A DNA stretch of 64,000 bases. Source: Scleromitrula shiraiana (Eukaryota; Ascomycota; Leotiomycetes; Helotiales; Sclerotiniaceae). Each line of letters begins with the position of its first letter. Position 1 is the stretch's first letter. Where the stretch lies: contig JABELC010000002.1 of NCBI GenBank assembly GCA_028455995.1, forward strand, positions 1,612,001 to 1,676,000. The letters are read 5' to 3'. The notes under the pieces are model-generated. The model ran no database searches, had not been told where the DNA came from, and saw only the letters and a list, made by a program, of their open reading frames with translations. Shown here piece after piece: positions 26,101 through 37,947 of this stretch. The translations under genes and the position numbers were made by a program.

Positions 26101-28629
26101 CCAACTATGAGTATACTTTAGATTTATACGATAACCTTAATACGTATGAGTTTCTTGACCCAACGGTTTGGAAAATTATCACAGAGAATCCGGGACTGGA
26201 TATTACTAGTCTATGGAACGACAATTATAAAACAGCTAATGCATCTTACGCGATCGACCTCGACAATAATTTGAACTGTTTCAATAACATGTTTTACGCT
26301 GGTATTCCTGATTTCCGATATTCTATAAAGTGTCAGATCAACAATTATATCCTTCTCGCCTTCACAATCGTTTTGTGCGCGGTCATCATCATCAAATTCT
26401 TGTCCGCACTTCAGTTTGGTTCGAAGCGTCGTCCATCCCCACAAGACAAATTCGTCATCTGCCAAGTACCCGCTTATACAGAAGGTGAAGATTCATTGCG
26501 TAAAGCTCTCGATTCTTTGACTGCTTTACAATACGACAATAAGAGAAAGCTCATTTGCGTTATTTGTGATGGTATGATTGTAGGAGGTGGTAATGATCGA
26601 CCCACTCCAAAAATTGTCCTTGATATCCTTGGAGTGGATCCAAAGATTGACCCCCCAGCACTACCATTCAAGGCTGTCGGAGAAAGCAATGACCAACTCA
26701 ATTATGGCAAGGTCTACTCTGGATTATATGAATTCGAAGGAAACGTGGTCCCCTATATCGTGATTGTCAAGGTTGGAAAGGAGTCTGAACAACAGAAGTC
26801 TAAGCCTGGTAATCGTGGAAAACGTGATTCTCAGATTCTCCTGATGAGTTTCCTCAATCGTGTCCACCACCGAGCTCCTATGAATCCGCTTGAGTTAGAG
26901 ATGTTCCATCAAATCAACAATATTATCGGTGTGGATCCAGAACTTTACGAATACTTACTCATGATCGATGCCGATACTAGTGTCAAAGAAGACTCGTTGA
27001 ATCGTCTTGTGGCTGCTTGTGCTAACGATGCCAAAATCGCCGGTATTTGTGGTGAAACAAGTCTTGAGAATGAAGAACGTTCTTGGTGGACTATGATCCA
27101 AGTTTACGAATATTATATCTCCCATCACTTGGCTAAAGCTTTCGAATCCTTGTTTGGCAGTGTCACTTGTTTGCCTGGTTGGTAAGTAACTGATGATCCT
27201 ATTATTCTTGAATTATACTAATGTTTTGATCAGTTTCACTATGTATCGTCTTCGCACCGCGGATAAGGGTAAACCTTTGATTATCTCCGACAAAATCATC
27301 AACGAGTACAGTGATTGTGTTGTGGACACATTACATAAGAAGAATCTCTTGTCTCTTGGAGAGGATCGATTCTTGACTACATTGATGACAAAACACTTCC
27401 CATACATGAAGTATAAATTTATTCCAGATGCCTATGCTAGTACCGCTGCGCCTGAAACTTGGAGCGTTCTGCTATCTCAAAGAAGACGTTGGATCAATTC
27501 TACTATTCACAATCTTGCTGAATTGGTCTGGCTTCCAGAGATGTGTGGATTCTGTTGTTTCAGTATGAGATTCGTCGTTTTCATTGATCTGTTCGGTACA
27601 ATTATTCTTCCAGCAACTACAGTTTATCTTGGATACCTGATTTACAAAGTTGCAACCCATCAAGGTCAATTCCCTCTTATCTCTATTTGTATGATTGCTG
27701 GTACATATGGTCTACAAGCTTTGATCTTTATTCTCAAAAGACAATGGCAACATATCGGATGGATGGTTATTTATATCCTTGCCTTGCCGATCTATTCATT
27801 TGTTCTACCAATCTACTCATTTTGGAACCAAGACAATTTCACTTGGGGTAACACTCGTATCGTTATTGGAGAAAAGGGTAGCAAGCAAATTGTGGCTGTA
27901 GATGACGAGGGATTCGATCCAAGAAGCATTCCTCTTCAACGATGGGATGATTATGCATTAGCTAACAATCTTCCTGGACGTCGCGGAGTCGCAGCTGAGA
28001 AAACATACGACACTTACGAAGACCAATACGAAATGGACGACATGAGATCCATGTACTCATCCGTGAAACCTGCTTCCACCATCCTCACTGGTATGCCTGG
28101 TCGCGGTCCTTACATGCCACCTCAATCTCCAGCCTTCAACAACCGTCACTCAATGTACTCTGTAAACCAATACACTGACCACCCTCTACGCAATCAATCC
28201 GCCCTTTCCTTCCGCCAAAACGAGCGTTCTGCTTCTCCTTACCAAGATTACCCTGGCGGTCCTGGACATCAAAGTCGTCTCTCCATGGGCATGTTACAAT
28301 CATCCGACAACCTTCTCGGAGGATCTTCAGCTCAAAAACATCAATCCCGCTCCTCAATTGGATTCACAGGTGGTGCACGCTCACCACTAGGAGTCGGTGC
28401 GGATACCGCCCGTCCTGTCAGTGGATTTGATTTCCAAAGGGGAAATGCAGGACCCGATGATTTGATGATTATAGAGGCTGTTCAGGGTTGTTTGAGAGAG
28501 GTTGATTTGGATAATGTTACAAAGAAACAGGTTAGGGCGTTGGTGGAACAGAGGTTGCAGACGGAGTTGGTGGGGGAGAGGAGAACGTTCTTGGATAGGA
28601 CTATTGATAGTGAGTTGGCTAGTATGTAA
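23158..28629 (+). CDS. csmB: Class VI chitin synthase with shortened myosin-like domain lacking a P-loop
   Basis: Exons 23158-23468, 23519-27181 and 27234-28629 encode 1789 residues. The N-terminal 600-residue myosin-like region aligns in layout with the class V partner (SLVVNTWL, AFDVFYYLL, NLISILAGLLKLG), but no GESGSGKT-type P-loop is present. That absence is the hallmark of class VI. Membrane helices follow at about 743 onward, then a cytochrome b5-like segment (VSIHGRVYDLSKFWK) at about 823. The catalytic core has QRRRW at 1407-1411 and EDRFLTTLM. The C-terminus is a DEK_C domain from about 1735. The second intron splits CLPG-C-FTMYR at the same conserved block that is uninterrupted in the class V gene. 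It is divergently paired with the class V gene. Confidence 0.95.
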
Positions 28630-29129
28630 ACTCTTTGAAATAGAGAGACCAATTAGTTGCATATTGGCGGTTGGGGAAAGGAGATGAAATTGGGGAGAGA
28701 TGACTGGGGGTTGAAATCTGTAGATGAATCTTTTTGTTTTTGCTTTTGGATTTTTTTATCTTTTCATTTTCTTTAGGTGGCGTTATATCTGCATTTGATG
28801 GATTTGGGATAGGGGGTTTTGGGTTTTTCATCTTAAGAACCTTTTCGTTCCTTTCCTTGCGATGCTTTGTTTTGAAAAAAAAGAGGAAGGACGGGGGCAT
28901 TTTTTCTGGAATATGCAGCGTAGCGTAGTGCAGCGGTAGCGTGCGTGGCTTTGGGTGGGCTTAATATTACTTTGGTTGGCTGGTTAGTTGGTTGGTACCG
29001 TACGATCCTTTTTGGGGAGGCGGATGGGCGATGGATGTGGTGGGATAGTGATGGTAGTGATGGTGGCGATGATATCGGAATGGAATGAGAATGAGAATGA
29101 GAATGATAAATCTAGTTGAGATAAGATGA

Positions 29130-29209
<80 letters not shown>
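29130..29209. repeat. GATT tetranucleotide microsatellite
   Basis: About 19 uninterrupted GATT units, followed by degenerate GATTGTGATT-type repeats to about 29320. Confidence 0.9.
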
Positions 29210-29389
29210 TGATATATATGTGATTGATTATAGTATTGTGATTGTCATTGTGATTGTCGTTGTGATTGTCGTTGTGATCGTAATTATGATTATGATTGTG
29301 ATTATGATTATGATTATGATTATAGCTATTGCAATCCTGAATATCCGTTTACTCAACGTACAGTACAGTACAGTACAATTATAAGTTAC

Positions 29390-29448
29390 TCTTCTCTCTT
29401 CTCTCTTCTCTCTTCTCTCTTCCCTCTTCTCTCTCCTCTCTTCTCCTC
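29390..29448. repeat. TTCTCTC heptamer array
   Basis: Pyrimidine-only tandem heptamers on the plus strand, with two point variants. A candidate for triplex-forming DNA. Confidence 0.8.
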
Positions 29449-30127
29449 ATCCTAGTCGAATTATCCATCTACTAGTATATTACGAATAGATACAGAGATG
29501 TTCAATTCAATATGCATTTGTTCAAAATGAAATGTATTTATATGTTTATATCTGATGGATCATCGTTCGGTAATAAATTAGATTGCATTGCATTGGATTG
29601 CATTGCATTGGGGGGGGTTTCAATAAATATTGGGTTGCTTTAAGTAGGATTAGTGAGTGGGTAGGTGAGTGAGTGATTTGGTTTGTGGGGTTTTATTATG
29701 GTTTTTAGAGGAGGGAGAGAGAGTGCGTTTGTGTATGAAGGGTGGCTTGTCTTGGTCTGTTGTGTTGTGTGTGTGTGTGTGTATGTATATGATGATTGAA
29801 AAAGGAGGAAGAAGAAGAAGAAGAAGAAGGAGAAGGTGGGTAGATCACTGAATATGATGGGGATGGGATTCTCAAAACCCAAATCGACTATATATGAGAC
29901 GGATACAGTGTGGTTAGAAGTTAGATGTCAAATACCGTGTGAAGTTCATGAGTTGGTTAAGCAAAGCAGCTGTTGATTGCTAAGTATTATGTATATAGAT
30001 ATCCATGAATACTATCCATGAATACCATGAAATTGAGAGATGGGGGTTAAGATATTACTATTCATTCGCTTCTCCTCATTTGCAACTAGATTTCATTAAT
30101 TCATAAGAGGTCGTCGCGTTTTACTTT

Positions 30128-30194
30128 TCTTCTTCTTCTTCTTCTTCTTCTTCTTCTTCTTCTTCTTCTTCTTCTTCTTCTTCTTCTTCTTCTC
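30128..30194. repeat. TTC trinucleotide microsatellite
   Basis: About 22 TTC units (GAA on the other strand), pure over more than 60 bp. Confidence 0.9.
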
Positions 30195-30210
30195 AATAAA
30201 CTTTTAAGTA

Positions 30211-30255
30211 CGCAAAAACTGTTGTCGCAAAAACTGTTGTCGCAAAACCTGTTGT
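30211..30255. repeat. 15-bp tandem repeat, 3 copies
   Basis: Three consecutive copies of CGCAAAAACTGTTGT. The third copy has one A-to-C change. It lies just after the TTC run. Confidence 0.85.
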
Positions 30256-31000
30256 CGCCAAGATGGGTTTGGTGTAAAGAAATTAGTTGGGGGGTTTTAT
30301 GGTTGGGGAGTTCAATTTTCTAGGTGGTGGAGAGGAGGATATAGTTGGTGTGAAGGTAAATGACAGTGTAGTTACGTTCGGTTAATCTGATATTCGTTGT
30401 TGTTCTGTATATTTGTGTTGTCGTTGTCGTCGTCGTTGTCGTTGAATAGGGAATCATGACTGCTGTCAATGTCAATGTCAATGTCAATCTAAAGATTATG
30501 TAAATTCACTTCAACATATAAGAAGTTATTCGGAGCATCTGAACTACATTGCGGACTATAAATAGATGGCTACCAACAGTTGATGTTGAGCAAGACCCTA
30601 AAATCCAGGATGCATACACATGAAATGTACGAGTTTTGTTCGGAATTCCTCTAGGTTGTGGTGTCTAGATACAGAGGTATGGATTGAAGCTAAAGAAGTA
30701 TGGGATTTTGAATGGAATATACTCGTATTAGTTCTACAAAATTTATGGCAACGAAGCATAAAGAATCTAAAAACGACAATCTAACAAGCAAACGACAACA
30801 AACAATTGCTGAATTCTATTGTTTGTTGTCATATTGTTTAATATTAATAGATGCTACCTTTGTATTATTGTCGATACTTATATTTTCCAAAACTTATACT
30901 TTTATACTCCTGTTCGTATGACTCCGGGGGGGTGGAACGGTACAATATTGGTGCATTCCTTGTATTGTACGCCGTCGAGAGTATATATCTCCTTAACTGG

Positions 31001-31021
31001 CACGTGACATAAGGTCACGTG
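31001..31021. repeat. Perfect inverted repeat CACGTGAC / GTCACGTG
   Basis: Two 8-bp arms that are exact reverse complements are separated by ATAAG. Each arm carries an E-box CACGTG extended to GTCACGTG, the preferred site of Cbf1-like bHLH factors. It sits between two convergent genes rather than upstream of a recognised start. Confidence 0.7.
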
Positions 31022-31604
31022 TTGACTGTACAAACAACTTCATTCAAGTTTATTAAATTTTTATTTTGTAGTACAATAACATTCAACAGTTTCCCTATAT
31101 TATGCCTTTATGGGATTTGTTTCTATTTAATTTTTGGAGAATTGCAAAAAAAAAAACCAAAAAAAAGTAGAATGCTCTTATGTAGTATTGATAATTATTG
31201 AAGAAGAGCTATCTCAATTTAATCTAAGTGAATTTCTTATAACTCCGACTATTGCAATTGTAATATATACATACAAATGCTACAAGCCAAAGATAGAAAA
31301 GCATAGCCAGCCCCTTTAATAGTATTGAAATCTCAATCGCAAGACTACAAAACTGTATGGAAATTCGATATATGTGCTTGTTTGATTTGATGGCTTTACA
31401 GCGATACTTAGAGAAATGCAAAGCTATTATAGAACTATCAAGTTATTGTGGCCATGAGGAAATAAAGATAGAACGGAAATATTAAAGCATTGGAACGCCA
31501 CTTATATTATACAGTTCAAGAAGAGTTCCTAAGATGTCGGTGGAATGAAGCATATGGTTTACCACTTGGTTAAGTTATGAAACAATTATTATTCTCGAGT
31601 GACC

Positions 31605-32927
31605 CTATCTACCACTCTTCTCATTCTCGATCTCCTGCCTTAAATCTTCTAAAACTTGTTCTCGCGATCTTAGATGCGCTTCTAATCCATCAACCTGCTC
31701 CTTGACTGTAGCAATCTCATCCGCAACACCCTTCAAACTTGCACCTACTTTGCTTCTTCCCTCACCTGACTCAAGATCTCGCAACTCTCGCCGTTTGTAA
31801 TCTAATAATTGTTCCAACTCTCTCTTCACCAAAGCTGGTTTCGTATCACGACGCCCACCAGATCTGGCTGCGGATGCAGCTTCAACCTTCTCGATCTTTG
31901 CTTCTAGCTCGGCAAGTTGCTTCTTAAGTCTTACTTCCTCCCAATCCTCTGTTGTTTTGGTACTTGAGAAATCTGTGCCCGCTGGCCTATAACTGCTCTT
32001 TCCACCTAGACCAATCCGACTCAAATATGTATCTCCAAACTTTGCTTTACGACCAGTGCTTGTTTCTTCCCCTCCAGTAGCACCCCATCTCTGCGCCGGT
32101 GATGAGACTCGTTGATTGTCTATTTGGTAATCAATTTGATTTCGTTCAAAACTCGCTCGAAGTGATGGTGGAACTGTCCTAGGAATGCGATATCCTTCAT
32201 GGCGATTATTGAGTATGTGCAAGAATGCAAGGCATGCGTCCTTCGAGATTGCAGAAGAGGCTGAGGGATTAATTAAATTCCAAGCGGATCGTATGTCGGT
32301 ATCTGGTACTTCGAGCGAAGAGTAGAGTGTATCTAGAGATTCAACTGAGGAGAATTAGCTTGAGTACAGCATTCATCATAGCCTATCTCAACTCACATGT
32401 AATATCTCCCCTGGCATCCCTATTCGCAGAGTATATCTCCTCATACTTAGATTTATCCGAAGGACTCATATACCAGTCAAATCCATCTTTCAGCCCTGGA
32501 GTATCATCATCGTCCTCAACACGCTCGAATTGAACTTGTCTACCAGTAAGAGCTCGATTTGCTTGAACGAGATGTGCTTTCGATTCTGGAACGAGCCAGT
32601 CGGGAAGTGCTGGCGGTACATCTGCATATTCCTAGAAAGAATTATATTAAGATTTGTCTGAAGTAAGTCAAGATAATGTGGGCATACTCCATTAACGAGG
32701 TCAAATATTAATCTCATGGCCACGCAAAACTCCTCGAAATCAAGGTTTCCATCATTATCTACATCCGCCAAATCCCATATTCGCTCGAGTTGTTCATCTC
32801 GCAGTTGACTATTCTTTAGTACAGGCGCAGCCTGAGCTCCGGTAAGATGAGTACCTCCATTAGATAAAGTTGCAAATATCTCCCAATATTTCTCGATTTC
32901 ACTTTGTTCAATACGTTTGTTGGACAT
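31605..32927 (-). CDS. END3: Actin cytoskeleton-regulatory complex protein END3 (EH domains)
   Basis: Exons 32927-32688, 32631-32397 and 32344-31605 give 404 residues, the usual length of filamentous fungal END3/SagA. The first EH domain (about 1-95) contains WEIFATLSNGGTHLTGAQAAPVLKNS and an EF-hand loop at D55-E66 (DVDNDGNLDFEE). A second EH-like region covers DWYMSPSDKSKYEEIY to NLINPSAS. The C-terminal third is coiled coil (KKQLAELEAKIEKVEAA, ELEQLLDYKRRELRDLE), matching the Sla1/Pan1-binding repeats. End3 with Pan1 and Sla1 drives actin assembly at endocytic patches. All three junctions are in phase. Confidence 0.96.
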
Positions 32928-33551
32928 TTTGTTATGGATTGGGAGTAGAATGAAGCTGGGGAATACGGAGTTAGTCTGACGTCGGAAATCGGATTACTAG
33001 CTATGGGGTGAGACAGCCACAACAGCTACCTTACAGTACAGCCACAGCCAATTACAGCGACGGATAAACAACGGTTCAATCGAGTCCCCTTCCAGGTTCC
33101 ATGGAACCTTCGACCTTCCTCATACCCGCGCCTACGCCGCCATATTTATTATTAGTTTTCCCCACAAAGATCAACAATTATGCTTGACCAAAAGGACTTC
33201 GAACTTCTTCGATCTAAGTGATTGACTGTATTTGTATCAATGAAGAAACAAGACCTGTTCTCGAATATACGAAGTGAAACTAAATGATGAACTTGGGTGA
33301 TTTCCTCTCGACTCATTTGAAAGCTTATCTACCGTAAAGCTATCTAATCAATACGCCAGACTTGACTCGAGAGATAGATTCACTGCTTTGAATCGTTATT
33401 TAATCATCATCATTAGAGCCATATTTGCTTATTCTTTAACCAGTATCTTTCTGCACCTTTCTGCCAGTACCGTGTTAGGTTCCAGCAGTTGGTTATAAAG
33501 TTCACTTCTGACATCGGTCCTTGAACCTCTGAAAAGACTACAACGCCCACG
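32928..33551. promoter_or_regulatory. Divergent promoter region END3 / phosphatase-like gene
   Basis: About 620 bp with no convincing gene. Minus-strand frames of about 100 codons at 33413-33727 are the antisense of the phosphatase-like gene's first exon and were rejected. Confidence 0.5.
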
Positions 33552-34529
33552 ATGAATTTCGTCAACTCTCTCGTTTTTGGCACTGTCCAACATGATGCTA
33601 CACCTACTGGAGTATTTTCGCGAAGGGTATATTTCCAGTTGACCGTTCGATGCCGTATATTTGCAGCTAATAGTTCTGTATAGCCACCATCGCCTCCACA
33701 CATCCACATCCCACCAATACATGGCACAAACGCGCAGATTGTGCTTTCGGAATATTGCGGGGCAGGTGATAATTCAGAAGAACAAGAAATATTAAAGATA
33801 CTGACCAGGGGGCAACTTGATTCGATGGAGCGATCCGACTGGAAGTATGAGATGCGCCGTCATTTTCAAGCAGTACTATCTTTCCTCTATTTGGGACCTT
33901 CATCTGGAGCAAGAGACATTGAGGCGCTGAAACGAGAAGGAATTACAATGTTATTGGTTATTCGAGATACTATGACTGCACAAGCAAGAATATTGAGTGG
34001 GGAGAAGGTTGCAAAACAGTTAGGCATCGAGCATAGCGCTGTAGATGTTAGTGGGAACATGGAGTTAATTGCGGCCTTTCCTCGTGCTGTAGACATTATA
34101 AATGATCACCTTATCCGAGTATTCCGACAAAACAACCCACAAGGCCTATCCGGCGGTATCGCTTCGCTGCAAGGCCCAATACCGAAAGTTCTTGTATTTT
34201 GTGAATCTGGGAATGAACGATCTGCTTCCGTTGTCGTGGCATATATTATGACAGTCTACGGATCGGAGCTTGTCAAGGCCATTCAATATGTACAAAATCA
34301 GCGGTTCTGCATCGCTTTCGACGACGAAATGAAACATACACTACTTAATTATTATGAACTCCTTAAAGCCAAAAGGAGTGTCACGGAGGCTAGACAAATT
34401 GCGACTACCCCAATGAAGTCAAAGAGGCGGCACAGTGACGATCCGGACGAAAATATGGATATGGACCAATCTTACCAGGACGACATAGATAGGTTTAGCG
34501 GGCGTAAGAATTTTGCTCCATTTCAATAA
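33552..34529 (+). CDS. Dual-specificity-phosphatase-like (STYX-type) protein
   Basis: Two exons, 33552-33626 and 33684-34529, are joined by a 57-bp GT-AG intron ending CTGTATAG. The join gives 306 residues reading ...VFSRR-PPSPPHIHIPP..., a proline-rich N-terminus. The DSP fold runs from QAVLSFLYLGPSSGARDIEALKREGITMLL to KAIQYVQNQRFCIAF. The catalytic loop is VFCESGNERSA. Cys198 and Arg204 of the C-x5-R motif are present, but the residue before the Cys is Phe instead of the near-universal His. The C-terminus is basic (MKSKRRHSDD), then Met/Asp-rich. It may be a weak phosphatase or a substrate-binding pseudophosphatase. The fungal family has no assigned role that I know. Confidence 0.82.
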
Positions 34530-35772
34530 TGCTGATGAATGATATATTGTGATATACAGAGGGACGGGTTTAGTATTCGGCGTATCTCGAGGTTGTCTTT
34601 AACATTTTTTACATTTGTCAACATGGGCTGGCGTTCTACAAATACCCATTAGCATTACAGATGCCAGATATAATGAAATGTTGATGACTGGTCACGCATT
34701 GGAGATGGTGTGGTGTTTAAATAGGCACATAATAGAAATTCTCGTGCTAACTATGGTTTTGAATTCGTTCCTAGTGAGGTTGACTCTTGTTGGCCCTTCT
34801 GTTTATTTGATTGTAGGCGAAGAAAATATATCTATTGGTAAGTATAATTCCCTGATGACAACAAGTGTTGTTTAAAGATAGTCAAGGATCAAACTTTAAT
34901 ATTGTTTTTAACCAATTTCATATACTATTCATCCAGTATGTTCGCAAACCTAACATTCAAACATGTGTGACTTGGAAATTCCCAATATTGATTATATAGA
35001 TTTCGTCTGTTTAATCATTGCACTGGTAAGATTAAAGGACAAACATCGGAATCCCTGGTTCTGAAGCTGCCAGTGAACTACTTACAGCATGACAATAATA
35101 CTTCAGGCAATACATCGCATGGAGGAAAGAGGGGCTCTATTGTTTTGCCCACAAAGTCTGAGAACAACACTGGAGGTCTGAACGCTGAAGGTACAATATG
35201 GCTCCACCTGAGCATATCTTGATTTGGCCAATTTTTTAGATCTGGAGCCAATCTGAATGATGCTTTTGCACTTTAACTAAGTCTGCAAGATGTATCAGTC
35301 TACTATAATTTCTGGAGGAATCTAAAAGGCTTATGGGAGATAAGCTGTAATACGACCACCGGCAATTATACATTCAGTGGTTAGACAATGAGCCTGAATC
35401 TACGCAACAGTGATTTTCGTTAAGACAGTTGCATCACGAATGCTTTGATCTTTCTGGAGGCTTTGCTGAATATCCCTTACTATACGAGGAGCCAAACTAA
35501 AGAGGTTCCAGCTCATGTTTGAGAATTTATATATGATCACATGACTCAACACAGAATCCCAAACACGCCACTGCAGGAACCCGCAATCCTGAGAGGCATA
35601 TCCGACCGTGCCGATAACACTAATTTGAAGAAAAATCACTCAAATTCAAAACAATTCCTCATCGACTTCTATTCTTTTCAGTACGACTATGTTAAGGATC
35701 CAAAATATATACGTGTGAAGCACTCCTTAGTACTGCGAAATTGACAAGATTGGTGGAACAACCTTAAAATTA
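34530..35772. other. Intergenic upstream of ATG22, no gene recognised
   Basis: About 1.24 kb. Minus-strand fragments at about 35080-35260 (containing RWSHIVPSAFRPP) and 35400-35639 read like protein but are broken by stops and match nothing I can name. They could be a worn pseudogene. I do not call one. Confidence 0.4.
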
Positions 35773-37679
35773 ATGGAAGATGGCGGTACCGGGCTTCGAG
35801 CCCCACGTTATCCGGAGGAAGATACAAGTCCCACAACCCAGCGAGAGCTGAGAGGGTTTTTTTGTTATGGACTTGCTGCTGAGGTGTTCGCTGTTTGCGC
35901 AGTTGGTATGTAGTTTTCTAGCTCTTGTTATTGAAACAGGATAGAATTAATAAATTGAATTAGGATCGTTTTTGCCGGTTACATTGGAACAGCTAGCACG
36001 CGAGCAAGGAGTCCTTTTCACAGACAAAACGACCTCTTGTACAGCAAAAAATGCTACTGCCATTGCAAATGCTACGGTTAATGCATTAATGCCTAGAGCT
36101 CAAGAGCCTGACACTCATCAATGTGTGGTTAATGTATTTGGAACCGAACTTACTACAGCAAGTTTTGCCATGTATACATTTTCTCTATCAGTGTTTATGC
36201 AGGCTCTTGCCCTTGTCTCTGTCAGCTCAGTTGCAGATCATGGTATGTCTCTCAGTGCTATTATGGTCTCATTTTTAACGATTTCTAGGCAATTGGCGCA
36301 AGAAACTCCTAGCAGGTTTTGGTTTTACAGGCTCTGTGTCTGCTATGCTGTTCCTCTTGGTAGTTCCCAAGATCTTTGTGGTTAGTTCCTTGTTAACCGT
36401 CACATGTGTCGTATGTCTTGGGTGCTCTTTTGTCATCTTAAACTCATATTTGCCATTGCTTGTGTTGAACCATCCGAGTGTTCAAGTTGACGAAGGTCAT
36501 CCAAATGGACCCTCTTCGTCTATTGCCCTAGAGCCAATTTCTCCTGGTCGGAGAAACAGAGGTTCGAGAGATGTATTCCGCAAAGATGCTCTGAAAGAGA
36601 TAGATGTGGGATCCAAAGCGGATTCTTCAGACCTTCAATTGTCAACAAGAATATCAGCCAAAGGAGTGGGGATCGGTTATATGGCAGCAGTTTCAGTTCA
36701 AGTCATTTGTATCCTGATTTTGTTTCTTATGAACAAAGCAGATGTTTCTTCAACGCTTCCTCTTCGGACTGTCCTATTCTTTGTTGGATCATGGTGGCTC
36801 ACATTTACCATTCCATCAATTATGTGGCTTCGGGATAGGCCCGGACCACCACTTCCCACAGCTATCTACGAGGGAGGGGCCAGTATCCGTACATGTCTAG
36901 TATACACTGGATTTGCATGGAAATCACTATGGAAAACTGTCAAGGTTGCCGTCAAGCTCCGTCAAGTACTTCTGTTTCTTATTGCTTGGTTCCTCCTTTC
37001 CGATGCTGTTGCTACGATCTCTGCCACCGCAATTCTTTTTGCTAGAACCGAGTTACAGATGGGCACCGTAGCTGTTGCACTTTTGTCAATTGTAGCTACT
37101 GCCTCGGGAATAGTAGGTGCAACGATGTGGCCTATAGTATCAAAACGATTCACACTCAAGACAAATCAAATAATCGTTTGTTGCCTTTTAATCCTAGAAC
37201 TAGTCCCGCTATACGGTCTCCTTGGCTACCTGCCTTTTATACAGCGTCTGGGGGTAGGCGGTTTACAGAGGCCTTGGGAAATCTACCCACTTGGTGTGAT
37301 TCATGGAGTCGTTATGGGAGGATTATCGTCCTACTGCCGATCTTTCTATGGTCTACTGATTCCACCTGGCAGTGAGGCTGCATTCTATGCACTATTTGCC
37401 ATCACGGACAAAGGAAGTTCGGCTGTAGGTCCTGCTATTGTTGGAAGGATTGTAGATGCTACAGGGCAAATTAGACCTGCATTCGGCTTCCTGGCGGTAT
37501 TGATTGCATTGCCTATACCAATGATTTGGATGGTTGATGTTGAGAAGGGTCAAGAAGATGCCATTAGGATGGCTGGTCTCATGAAGACTGTGGACGATGA
37601 ACATGAAGATTTTGAATTATTTGACGGTGACTCATCCGATGGGTATGAAGCAGAGAGATTGATGAGGGATCATGATTGA
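35773..37679 (+). CDS. ATG22: Autophagy-related protein 22, vacuolar amino-acid effluxer (MFS)
   Basis: Exons 35773-35905, 35964-36242 and 36289-37679 give 600 residues, standard for Atg22. The N-terminus reads MEDGGTGLRAPRYPEED then TQRELRGFFCYGLAAEVFAVCAVGSFLPVTLEQLARE, the Atg22 signature, which crosses the first intron. About a dozen hydrophobic helices follow. A long loop with SIALEPISP lies between helices, and MWLRDRPGPPLP and GLLIPPGSEAAFYALFAITDKGSSAVGPAIVG are conserved blocks. Atg22 exports Leu and other amino acids from the vacuole after autophagic breakdown. The C-terminal tail is acidic. The start at 35773 is supported by phase across both introns. Confidence 0.95.
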
Positions 37680-37947
37680 ATATATAGTATATACGCAAAA
37701 TTTATAACGAATTAATTTCATTCCAAGTATTGTTGAGAATACGCATTTGCGTAGAAACCTATACAAGGCAAGGGCATGTATTTGCTAGCGGTCAGCAGGT
37801 TGCATACCCGCTATCCTACGATTGGACACCAACCAATGGACGACTAATTTAGCGCTAACCCTAGATAGGTAATTATCTAATACCCCAAATCTCGACACAA
37901 AAAGATTCGGTCAGCACTCCGCATCGCACTTTCTTTGCATCTTCTTC

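Larger units (their letters stand above)
28630..31604. other. Convergent intergenic region, about 3 kb, repeat-rich
   Basis: No supportable gene. It holds GATT, TTCTCTC, TTC and 15-bp arrays (listed separately), a GTCGTT run near 30418-30444, and a GTCAAT run near 30465-30488. It also has a perfect 8+8 inverted repeat at 31001-31021. The last 900 bp before the END3 stop are very AT-rich, with frames under 70 codons that resemble nothing I know. Confidence 0.6.

Noticed and set aside
33413..33727. Minus-strand frames of about 100 codons beside the phosphatase-like gene
   Set aside because: Antisense of exon 1 and the intron of the plus-strand gene, which has family motifs.
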